From assembly GCA_020216965.1 (NCBI GenBank), contig JAIWOJ010000178.1:1-5573 (forward strand): 5,573 nucleotides of DNA. Direction: 5' to 3'. How positions within the stretch are numbered: position 1 is the first letter of the stretch; each line of letters begins with the position of its first letter. Below the pieces are notes generated by a model. It was not told where the DNA came from and did not search any database. It worked only from the letters and a program-made list of their open reading frames with translations. This DNA is from Prosthecobacter sp. (GTDB lineage: Bacteria; Verrucomicrobiota; Verrucomicrobiia; Verrucomicrobiales; Verrucomicrobiaceae). Of the stretch, positions 1-5,526 are shown one piece after another. The translations under genes and the position numbers were made by a program.

Positions 1-66
1 GCGCTCGGCAAAGAGGCCGCCGCACGTGCCATCAATGACGCGAAGATCAAGGCCAGCCAGCAATAG
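1..66 (+). pseudogene. Upstream fragment of the flotillin gene, ending at an in-frame TAG
   Basis: Frame 1 is open from the left edge and reads as flotillin-type Ala/Glu/Lys coiled-coil sequence (ALGKEAAARAINDAKIKASQQ in two overlapping pieces: ALGKEAAARAINDAK then IKASQQ) until TAG at 64-66. Directly after the stop the same frame continues RDGDIGAAEADKEKRIR without any shift, and this also looks like normal flotillin sequence. The stop therefore seems to replace a single sense codon; one base change from CAG, AAG, GAG, TCG or TGG would give TAG. The gene's N-terminal membrane hairpin and SPFH/Band 7 domain must lie left of the window and cannot be checked. The interruption may be a real nonsense mutation, a sequencing error, or much less likely a recoded stop. 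Confidence 0.6.
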
Positions 67-117
67 CGTGATGGCGACATCGGCGCGGCTGAGGCAGACA
101 AAGAAAAACGTATCCGC

Positions 118-924
118 GTGGCGCAGGCCCAAGCCGAGGCGGTGACGGGAGAAAACTTGTCCGCCGTGGAGATCGCCAACTCCATCGCCGCACGCCGTGA
201 GAAGGAAGCGGAAGCTCAGCGCATCGGCACGGCAGCGGAAAAAGTAGCGGCCGCACGCGCCCTGGAAGAGTCTTACAAATCGGAAGAGGCCGCCGAACGC
301 CAGCGCGCCAAGCGCGAGGAGGCTGCCCAGGTGGCCAGCATCGTGGTGCAGGCGGAGATTGAGCGCCGGAAGATCGAAGTGCTGGCGGAAGCGGAAAAGA
401 ACCGCATCCGCCTTCAGGCCGAGGCAGAAAAAACCCGCGTCGAGTTGCAGGCAGAAGCGGAGAAGCGCCGCATCGAACTGATCGCCGCTGCTGATGCGGA
501 AAAGATTCGCATTCTAAAAGAGGGCGAAGCTGCCGGTCTGAAAGCCATCATGGAAGCACAGGCGCAAGGCACGCTGGCGCAGCTAGAGGCACGCGCACGC
601 GGCTTCCAGGCCATCGTCCATGCCAGCGGCGGGGCCGAAAAGGCAGCGCAGCTCATGATTACCGAGCAACTCCCCGCCCTCGTGGCAGAGCAGGTGAAGG
701 CCATCTCTGGTGTGAAGATCGACAAGGTCACCGTCTGGGACTCTGGGCGTGCAGGCGAGGACGGCAAGACACGCACGGCGGACTTTCTCTCTGGCCTCGT
801 CGGTTCCGTGCCGCCGCTGCATGACATTGCGAAAAACGTCGGTGTGGAGCTGCCCTCTTATCTAGGAAAACCCGCCGTGGAAACCGCCCCGACCATCTCT
901 GAAGAAGAAAGCCCCACACTCTGA
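118..924 (+). CDS. Flotillin / SPFH-family protein, C-terminal part (5'-truncated by an in-frame stop)
   Basis: This is the downstream part of a flotillin-like membrane scaffold protein. Flotillins anchor by an N-terminal hydrophobic segment and SPFH domain and oligomerise through an Ala/Glu/Lys-rich coiled coil on the membrane surface, organising microdomains. Visible here, counting from the GTG at 118, are a long charged helix (about residues 1-165) with four 11-residue repeats at 77-120, then a compact C-terminal region with GGAEKAAQLMITEQLPAL, KIDKVTVWDSG and LPSYLGK, typical of the FloT/YqiK-like group. GTG 118 is the first possible start after the TAG at 64-66, but it sits inside the conserved coiled coil and has no ribosome binding site, so I doubt it is the natural start. 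If translated, this 268-residue piece would lack the SPFH domain and membrane anchor. The gene converges on uppS across a 76-bp gap. Family assignment is firm; functional status is uncertain. Confidence 0.8.
   Translation: MAQAQAEAVTGENLSAVEIANSIAARREKEAEAQRIGTAAEKVAAARALEESYKSEEAAERQRAKREEAAQVASIVVQAEIERRKIEVLAEAEKNRIRLQAEAEKTRVELQAEAEKRRIELIAAADAEKIRILKEGEAAGLKAIMEAQAQGTLAQLEARARGFQAIVHASGGAEKAAQLMITEQLPALVAEQVKAISGVKIDKVTVWDSGRAGEDGKTRTADFLSGLVGSVPPLHDIAKNVGVELPSYLGKPAVETAPTISEEESPTL
346..477 (+). repeat. Four tandem 33-bp (11-residue) coiled-coil repeats within flotillin
   Basis: Four consecutive in-frame units start at 346, 379, 412 and 445: VQAEIERRKIE, VLAEAEKNRIR, LQAEAEKTRVE and LQAEAEKRRIE. 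The shared pattern is [VL]-x-A-E-[AI]-E-[KR]-x-[RK]-[IV]-[RE]. A degenerate continuation (LIAAADAEKIRI) follows. The DNA of the units is recognisably related but with many synonymous differences, so these are old duplications kept by selection on the helix, not a recent expansion. An 11-residue (hendecad) period corresponds to about three helical turns and gives a nearly straight coiled coil, as seen in SPFH-type assemblies. Confidence 0.75.
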
Positions 925-954
925 CGGAAGCACAGCCCTAGCAGCCAGAAGCAG

Positions 955-1000
955 GCCACTGACACCGCCACGCCCTAGGAGGCACGGCGGTGGCAGTGGC
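955..1000. terminator. Long hairpin between convergent genes, probable bidirectional terminator
   Basis: The 76-bp tail-to-tail gap contains a near-perfect inverted repeat. GCCACTG (955-961) pairs with CAGTGGC (994-1000), and CACCGCC (963-969) pairs with GGCGGTG (986-992), with one A/G mismatch (962/993) between the two 7-bp blocks. The 16-base loop (970-985) can form a further GCC/GGC pairing. The right arm ends at the base next to the uppS stop codon (1001-1003). Neither strand has a U-tract after the stem, so it is not a textbook intrinsic terminator; it could act with a termination factor, block read-through by structure, or protect 3' ends. Placement between two converging genes supports a termination role. 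Confidence 0.6.
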
Positions 1001-1729
1001 TCAGGCCACGGTGCCAAAGCGCCGGTGTCTTTGGCTATAGGCGCGGATGGCTTGGTGTAGCTCTTCTTTGCCAAAGTCAGGCCAGAGGGTCTGTGTGATA
1101 TAAAACTCTGTGTAACTGAGCTGCCAGAGCAGGAAATTGGAGAGGCGCATCTCTCCACTGGTGCGGATGAGTAGGTCTGGATCGGGATAGTAGCGGGTGT
1201 AGAGGTGCTTGGAAAAGACCTCAGTATCGATCATGCCTTTATCCAGATGACCGCGTTCGATGCTTTCGAGCAGGCTTTTCACGCCATCGACGATCTCCTC
1301 ACGCCCGCCGTAGCTGAGAGCGAGGATGAGGGTGAGGCCGGTGTTTTGAGAGGTCTGCTCAATGCTGCGGTGGAGCTGTTGCTGGCATGTCTGGGGCAGA
1401 TCATGCAGGCGGCCGATGGCCTGGAGGCGGACGTTTTGCTCCATCATCTCCGGCGTGCGTGTGCGGAGAAATTGCTCCAGGAGCTTCATGAGGGCATCTA
1501 CCTCACGCTTGGGACGTTTCCAGTTCTCAGCGGAGAATGCATAGAGTGTGAGGTATTCCACACCCAGGGCACCGCATTCCTCCGTGATCGCGCGCACCGT
1601 GTCTGCCCCACGGCGGTGGCCCTCGGTGCGGGGTAGGCCGCGCTCTTTGGCCCAGCGGCCATTGCCATCCATGATGATGGCGATATGGCGGGGCAGGTTC
1701 TTCAGATCCTCTTTCAGGTTGGCGGGCAT
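1001..1729 (-). CDS. uppS: Undecaprenyl diphosphate synthase (isoprenyl transferase)
   Basis: Cytosolic/peripheral cis-prenyltransferase that adds isopentenyl diphosphate units to farnesyl diphosphate to make the C55 carrier lipid used for peptidoglycan and other envelope polymers. The 242-residue product matches the usual family length. All signature motifs are present: HIAIIMDGNGRWA at 15-27 with the Mg-binding Asp21 and Asn23/Arg25; GHRRG at 37-41; YAFSAENWKRP at 63-73; SYGGREEI at 139-146; and PDLLIRTSGEMRLSNFLLWQ at 184-203 with diphosphate-binding Arg189 and Arg195, followed by Glu208 in YTEFY. The ATG at 1729 is 14 residues before the first conserved block, and the frame offers no convincing upstream start. 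No Shine-Dalgarno sequence precedes it; the leader is C-rich. It is transcribed alone here, divergent from the GNAT gene and convergent with flotillin; the common partner cdsA would have to be elsewhere. Confidence 0.97.
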   Translation of the reverse strand: MPANLKEDLKNLPRHIAIIMDGNGRWAKERGLPRTEGHRRGADTVRAITEECGALGVEYLTLYAFSAENWKRPKREVDALMKLLEQFLRTRTPEMMEQNVRLQAIGRLHDLPQTCQQQLHRSIEQTSQNTGLTLILALSYGGREEIVDGVKSLLESIERGHLDKGMIDTEVFSKHLYTRYYPDPDLLIRTSGEMRLSNFLLWQLSYTEFYITQTLWPDFGKEELHQAIRAYSQRHRRFGTVA

Positions 1730-1794
1730 GAGGGTGATGTAGGCGGTGGTAGGGCGTGGGGCAAGGGGCGCGTGTCTGGGGTGCTTCCGGGAGC

Positions 1795-1823
1795 ATGACA
1801 GCCGCGCAGATCGCCGTTATGGT
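1795..1823 (+). promoter_or_regulatory. Candidate sigma70-type promoter for the GNAT gene
   Basis: ATGACA at 1795-1800 matches the -35 consensus TTGACA in 5 of 6 bases. After a 17-base spacer, TATGGT at 1818-1823 matches TATAAT in 4 of 6. Transcription would begin around 1829-1831, only about 4-6 bases before the ATG at 1835, implying an almost leaderless mRNA. That agrees with the absence of a Shine-Dalgarno site there. It lies in the 105-bp divergent region between uppS and the GNAT gene. Chance matches of this quality are common, so this is only a candidate. Confidence 0.35.
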
Positions 1824-1834
1824 CTGCCCATACT

Positions 1835-2320
1835 ATGCAGCACGAGCCACCCGTCACCATTCGTCATTACCGCCCAGAGGACCTACCGATGCTGCGGCAG
1901 ATCACGGTGGACTCCTTTGGCAGTGTGGCTCTGGATCAGATGCTGGAGGATCGGCTAGGCGTATGGAATGGCCGCGATTGGCGCGCACGCAAAGCGGACC
2001 ACATCGATGATGACTGCCAAGCTAACCCAGAGGGCTGCTTTGTCGCAGAGCGTGGGGGGCGCATCCTCGGCTACATCACCACCCGGCTAGACCGGGTGAA
2101 CTCCATCGGTCGCATCCCGAACCTCGCGGTGGAGGAGCAGGCACGCGGCCTAGGGCTGGGAAGGCGGCTCATCCATCATGCGCTGGACTATTTCCGAGAG
2201 GCGGGCATGCAGGTGGCGAAGATCGAGACCATGGCCTCCAATGTGATCGGGCAAAATTTGTATCCTTCCTGCGGTTTTGAGGAGATCGGGCGGCAAGTTC
2301 ACTTCGCCATGCGGCTGTGA
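1835..2320 (+). CDS. GNAT-family N-acetyltransferase
   Basis: A single-domain GNAT acyltransferase of 161 residues, expected to move an acetyl group from acetyl-CoA to an amine (small molecule or protein N-terminus/lysine). The order is normal: N-terminal VTIRHYRPEDLPML (residues 7-20, strand 1/helix 1), FVAERGGRILGYI (69-81, strands 2-3), then motif A with NLAVEEQARGLGLGRRLI at 96-113, where Q102-x-x-G105-x-G107 forms the pyrophosphate-binding loop. Motif B follows with N136...N141-LYPSCGF148, the usual N-x-LYxxxGF element with Tyr143. It resembles RimI-type enzymes, but the substrate cannot be told from sequence. The ATG at 1835 is chosen because the conserved fold begins six residues later; no purine-rich ribosome binding site precedes it. 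The next gene follows after 61 bp. Confidence 0.92.
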   Translation: MQHEPPVTIRHYRPEDLPMLRQITVDSFGSVALDQMLEDRLGVWNGRDWRARKADHIDDDCQANPEGCFVAERGGRILGYITTRLDRVNSIGRIPNLAVEEQARGLGLGRRLIHHALDYFREAGMQVAKIETMASNVIGQNLYPSCGFEEIGRQVHFAMRL

Positions 2321-2381
2321 TTTTTTCTGCTTGAACGAAAGCCACCTCCCTCAGGTCATTTCATCGCGCCTATTACCCACC

Positions 2382-2846
2382 ATGTCCAACCTGGCCCGTC
2401 CTACCTTCGCCCTGCTGCTTATTCTCGGCCTAGCTGCCTGCGCCAGCCCGCGTGAGCGACGCATTGCGGCCAATCCGCAGATCTATCAGTCCCTTTCCAC
2501 CTCAGATCAGGTGCTGGTGCAGCAGGGGCGGATCCGTGAGGGGATGAGCAAGGAGGGTGTCTTCCTGGCGCTAGGGCGTCCCGATGGCGTGGCGGCAGGT
2601 CGGCAAAAAGGAGTCAACGTCGAGCAGTGGACGTACATGGGCAGCCAGCCTGTGTACACCACCACCGTGGGCATGGGCTGGGGCTGGGGCGGTGCCTGGG
2701 GTCTGCGTGGGCGTGGATGCGGCTACGTCGGCCCCTGGGATCCTTACTGGATGGGCGGGCCGATGGTGACTTATGTACCGTACAAGGCAGCGACGGTGAC
2801 TTTCCGAGGCAACCGCGTCACGGATTACCTCACCGGTCCTCAGTGA
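2382..2846 (+). CDS. Small lipoprotein with BamE/SmpA-like motif and Gly/Trp-rich tail
   Basis: A predicted 154-residue secreted lipoprotein. Residues 1-19 form a signal peptide (basic Arg6, hydrophobic FALLLILGL) with lipobox L17-A18-A19-C20; Cys20 would be lipidated by Lgt after cleavage by LspA. The mature part contains QGRIREGMSKEGVFLALGRP at 48-67, which resembles the GM(T/S)xxxVxxxLGxP element of BamE/SmpA-OmlA-type lipoproteins, followed by EQWTYMG (81-87). Residues 97-126 are rich in Gly, Trp and Tyr (GMGWGWGGAWG, YVGPWDPYWMGG), and the end is a strand-like VTFRGNRVTDY, again BamE-like. The same frame extends upstream to 2277, but that stretch overlaps the GNAT gene and has no signal peptide at its N-terminus, so the ATG at 2382 is preferred. 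Outer-membrane location is likely since position +2 is Ala, not Asp. Function is unproven; BamE itself is only one possibility. Confidence 0.82.
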   Translation: MSNLARPTFALLLILGLAACASPRERRIAANPQIYQSLSTSDQVLVQQGRIREGMSKEGVFLALGRPDGVAAGRQKGVNVEQWTYMGSQPVYTTTVGMGWGWGGAWGLRGRGCGYVGPWDPYWMGGPMVTYVPYKAATVTFRGNRVTDYLTGPQ

Positions 2847-2855
2847 GCAAGCGGT

Positions 2856-2899
2856 GGGCAAAGCGCATTGCCGCAGCTTGTCACTTGCCCGCAGCGGGC
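2856..2899 (+). other. Intergenic region with two mutually exclusive hairpins
   Basis: The gap between the lipoprotein stop and the ROK ATG holds GGGCAA (2856-2861) complementary to TTGCCC (2885-2890), and the latter overlaps a second compact hairpin, GCCCG (2887-2891) with CGGGC (2895-2899) around a 3-base loop. Only one can form at a time. No U-tract follows. This may be a weak terminator, a leader structure for the ROK gene, or chance in GC-rich DNA. Confidence 0.25.
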
Positions 2900-2919
2900 C
2901 GCCCGTGCTCTCATGCAGC

Positions 2920-3975
2920 ATGGCAGCCAAGAAAAAAACCAAGCTCATCAAGGCAGAGAAAGCACCTACCAAGGCCGCGAAGCTCAAGCGCGTGCCGTTT
3001 TGGATCGGTTTTGACCTAGGCGGGACGAAGATGCTGGCCTGCGTGCTGGACAAAGATTACCAAGTCCTGGGCTCTGCGCGGAAATCCACCAATGGCTCTG
3101 ATGGGCAGACCAAAGGACGGCAGAAAATCCTCAAGGCGATCCAGGAAGCCATCGCAGACGCCGGAGTGGACCCCACTGGCCTGCAAGGCATCGGCATCGG
3201 CTGCCCTGGGCTGGTGAATCCTGACAAAGGCGTGCTGATCCATGCGCCGAACCTAGGCTGGAGGAATTTGCAACTCGGCACGCTGCTGCGCACCGCCTTC
3301 AAGACGCCCGTGGCAGTGCTCAACGACGTGGATGCTGGCACCTATGGGGAATACAAGCTGGGTGCAGGCAAAGGTGCGCGCTCCCTGCTGGGCGTCTTTC
3401 CCGGCACAGGTGTGGGCGCAGGCTTTGTCTATGATGGCCGCATCATCATGGGGCGCGGTGTTTCTGCCATGGAGCTAGGCATGATCTATCTACCCGGCAC
3501 GCACCTGGGCAGCCCCCACGAAGGGGCGGTGCTGCTGGAAGATCTGACCAGCCGCCTGGCCCTGGCCTCCCAGGCAGGCGTGGCCTGCTATCGTGGTCAG
3601 CTTCCTGAGCTAGACCGCAAGACCCAGGGAAATCTGCGTGATATCCGCAGCAAAGCGCTCGCCAATGCCGTGCGCGGTGGCGAAGAGGCCGCCCTTGTGA
3701 TGTTTCAAAACTCCATCCGCTACCTGGGGATGGGCGTGGCTGCCGTGGTGAATCTTTTAGCCCCAGACCACATCACCCTGGGCGGTGGCCTGGTGGAGGA
3801 GCTACCGCGTCTTTATCTTGATCTGCTCCGCCAGGAAGTGGCGCGCTATGCCGTGCCTGGCCTCACTCGGGGGCTGAAGTACAGCGTCGCGAAGCTCGGC
3901 GGCACGGCCGTGGCCGTTGGCAGTGTGGCCTGGCTGCGTGAGACCACCCCGAGCACTGCCAAACTGAAACCCTGA
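2920..3975 (+). CDS. ROK-family protein, probable sugar kinase (glucokinase-like), zinc motif missing
   Basis: A 351-residue member of the ROK (repressor/ORF/kinase) branch of the actin-like ATPase fold; kinases of this family phosphorylate glucose, N-acetylglucosamine, mannose or fructose with ATP. No N-terminal DNA-binding helix-turn-helix is present, only a Lys-rich tail (MAAKKKTKLIK), so it is a kinase type, not an NagC/Mlc-type repressor. Motifs: phosphate-1 IGFDLGGTK at 29-37; GIGIGCPGLVN at 90-100; APNLGW at 109-114; LNDVDAGTYGEY at 134-145 with probable catalytic Asp136; phosphate-2 FPGTGVGAGFVYDG at 160-173; and the adenosine-side LAPDHITLGGGL near 298. The region that normally reads GExGH...CxCGxxGCxE has Glu185 and Glu207 but lacks the His and all three Cys. 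A GTG at 2854 would add 22 unconserved residues; I prefer the ATG at 2920 because the lysine-rich start looks natural. It is probably co-transcribed with the next gene 15 bp downstream. Confidence 0.92.
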   Translation: MAAKKKTKLIKAEKAPTKAAKLKRVPFWIGFDLGGTKMLACVLDKDYQVLGSARKSTNGSDGQTKGRQKILKAIQEAIADAGVDPTGLQGIGIGCPGLVNPDKGVLIHAPNLGWRNLQLGTLLRTAFKTPVAVLNDVDAGTYGEYKLGAGKGARSLLGVFPGTGVGAGFVYDGRIIMGRGVSAMELGMIYLPGTHLGSPHEGAVLLEDLTSRLALASQAGVACYRGQLPELDRKTQGNLRDIRSKALANAVRGGEEAALVMFQNSIRYLGMGVAAVVNLLAPDHITLGGGLVEELPRLYLDLLRQEVARYAVPGLTRGLKYSVAKLGGTAVAVGSVAWLRETTPSTAKLKP

Positions 3976-3990
3976 TCCCACCGCTCCTCC

Positions 3991-5526
3991 ATGCCACCCC
4001 CACCCTCCAATGAGCAGGCCGTGATTTATGTCGGTGCTGCCTCTCTTTCCATGGTCATCGGCAGCACCACGGAAAAAGGCAGCTTTGCGGAAATCGAGCA
4101 CCTCGACCGTCCTCTGCCTTTGGCGCGCGATATTTTCCGCACTGGCACAGTCTCCAGGGGGACGCTGGAGCAGGCAGCGGCCATCCTGAGGGACTTCCTC
4201 CTTTCGACACGCGAGTATGGGATGAGCCCGGATTCCATCCGCCTCTACACCACCAACATCCTCACTGAAGCCGCTAACCACGAGATCTTTCTCAACCGCC
4301 TCCAGGTAGGCACCGGCCTCACCGCACGCGTGATTGATGATGGGGACATGACCCGCCTTGTCTATCAAATCGCCCGTCGGCTGCTGGACAAGCAGCCACG
4401 CTTGGCAGAGGGGCGCACCTTTGTCTCTCACATCGGGCCAGGGAATACCCGTGCGCTGTACTTCAAGCAAGGACGGCTGGCGATGTACAGCAATTACCGC
4501 CTGGGCATCTTCCGTGCCCGTGAGGCCATGGCAGGGCTGGAGGGGGAGAGCTCACCGCATCTGGCGCATTTGGAAGAGCAAATCCGTGGGGTGGTCGATC
4601 ACCTGGCCCAGGACTATGCCGGGTATAAATTTGACCACCATGTCGCCATCGGTGCCGAGATCCAGAGCGTGGCTCCCCTGCTAGCCACGCCGCGCCAGGG
4701 GGCATGTCGCATCTTAGAGAGTGACCTTGCCCGCTTCACTGAAAAAATCGCCCTGCTCACCCCAGATGAACTCGTGCGCCGCCTCCACGTCCACTACACC
4801 GGTGGGGAAGGCATCGTGCCCGCTCTCCAGACGAATTTAGCCCTCGCCTCACGTTTCGGAGATGATGTGGTCTGGGTGCCGGAGGGCGACTTTCAGCGTG
4901 AGCTGATGCAGGACCTCATCACCGAGCGCCCGCGCACGGATAGCTTTCAAGAGGAGGTCATGCAGGCGGCCTGTGAGATCGGCGTGCGCTACAAGACGGA
5001 CCGCAAGCACGCGGACCATGTCGCGGGCTTTGCCCGGCAGCTTTTCCGTGAGTTACGCCATCTCCATGGCCTAGACGCACGCTACGAGCTCGTCCTGCGC
5101 GTGGCCGCCATCCTGCATGAAGTGGGCATGTTCATCAGCCCGCGGGAGCATCATAAGCACAGCCTCTACATCCTGATGCAGACGGAGATTTTCGGCCTCA
5201 GCACCAGCGAGCGCGAGCTCGTCGCCCTCCTGGCACGCTACCACCGCCGCTACAATCCCGAACGCGGCCACCCTCACTTTTCAGACCTGGATCGCGAGGC
5301 GCGGATGATCGTCTTTAAGCTGGCCGCGCTGTTGCGCATTGCAGATGCCCTAGACCGTAGCCACGCCCAACGCATCAAATCCATCCTCCTCCGTCCTGAG
5401 CCTGGCCGCCTGACCATCCTGACCCCTGGCGTTGAAGACACGACCATCGAGCAGATCGCCATCCAGTCAAAGTGCGACATCTTCCGGGAAATCTATGGCT
5501 ATGACATCGTGCTAGCCCAGGCATAA
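3991..5526 (+). CDS. Ppx/GppA-fold protein with C-terminal HD domain, degenerate phosphatase motifs
   Basis: A 511-residue protein with the layout and length of exopolyphosphatase/guanosine pentaphosphate phosphatases: actin-like domains I-II (about 1-310) and a C-terminal HD-type domain (about 325-511). Family features are clear in TTNILTEAANHEIFLNRL (87-104), where Ppx has ATSALREAxN, and in the HD part: H340-A-D-H343, ILHEVG with H376-E377, HHKHS at 387-391, ARYHRR with His418, and ADALDRSHAQR near 452. In the N-terminal half the active-site signatures are altered: IDLGS reads IYVGA (12-16), the GxEEA segment with the catalytic Glu reads DDGDMTR (116-122), DIGGGSTE reads HIGPGNTR (147-154), and GTGGT reads GAEI (221-224). 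It may be a ligand-sensing or scaffold relative of Ppx/GppA, with any activity in the HD domain. The start ATG 3991 follows the ROK gene by 15 bp without a Shine-Dalgarno site, suggesting one transcript. The names ppx or gppA should not be given without testing. Confidence 0.9.
   Translation: MPPPPSNEQAVIYVGAASLSMVIGSTTEKGSFAEIEHLDRPLPLARDIFRTGTVSRGTLEQAAAILRDFLLSTREYGMSPDSIRLYTTNILTEAANHEIFLNRLQVGTGLTARVIDDGDMTRLVYQIARRLLDKQPRLAEGRTFVSHIGPGNTRALYFKQGRLAMYSNYRLGIFRAREAMAGLEGESSPHLAHLEEQIRGVVDHLAQDYAGYKFDHHVAIGAEIQSVAPLLATPRQGACRILESDLARFTEKIALLTPDELVRRLHVHYTGGEGIVPALQTNLALASRFGDDVVWVPEGDFQRELMQDLITERPRTDSFQEEVMQAACEIGVRYKTDRKHADHVAGFARQLFRELRHLHGLDARYELVLRVAAILHEVGMFISPREHHKHSLYILMQTEIFGLSTSERELVALLARYHRRYNPERGHPHFSDLDREARMIVFKLAALLRIADALDRSHAQRIKSILLRPEPGRLTILTPGVEDTTIEQIAIQSKCDIFREIYGYDIVLAQA

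Noticed and set aside
1013..1076. Repeated GCCAAAG/CTTTGGC words (1013, 1029, 1070) near the end of uppS
   Set aside because: They encode conserved or ordinary residues of the uppS C-terminus (FGKEEL, Q-R-RFGTVA) and look like coincidence.
1205..1636. A 143-codon open frame on the plus strand inside uppS
   Set aside because: It lies wholly antisense to a gene with every cis-prenyltransferase motif; its sequence is a mirror of that gene.
2289..2326. Possible terminator after the GNAT gene: a stem (GGCG..AAG/CTTCGCC) followed by TTTTTT
   Set aside because: The stem lies in the coding region with a 2-base bulge, and 12 bases separate it from the T run, so it does not fit an intrinsic terminator.
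2331..2376. Promoter for the lipoprotein gene (TTGAAC at 2331-2336, or TATTAC at 2371-2376)
   Set aside because: TTGAAC has no good -10 at 16-18 bases, and TATTAC has no -35; neither forms a convincing pair.
2277..2381. Upstream extension of the lipoprotein frame beginning at 2277
   Set aside because: It overlaps the end of the GNAT gene and would bury the signal peptide and lipobox 35 residues inside the protein.
3802..4470. A 222-codon open frame on the minus strand across the ROK/Ppx-like junction
   Set aside because: It is antisense to two strongly supported genes, shows no recognisable motif, and is explained by codon bias in GC-rich DNA.
5116..5121. His-Glu instead of His-Asp in the HD domain of the Ppx-like protein, possibly a lost metal site
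   Set aside because: As I recall, E. coli exopolyphosphatase itself reads LHEVG here, so the change is normal for the family and not a sign of inactivation.
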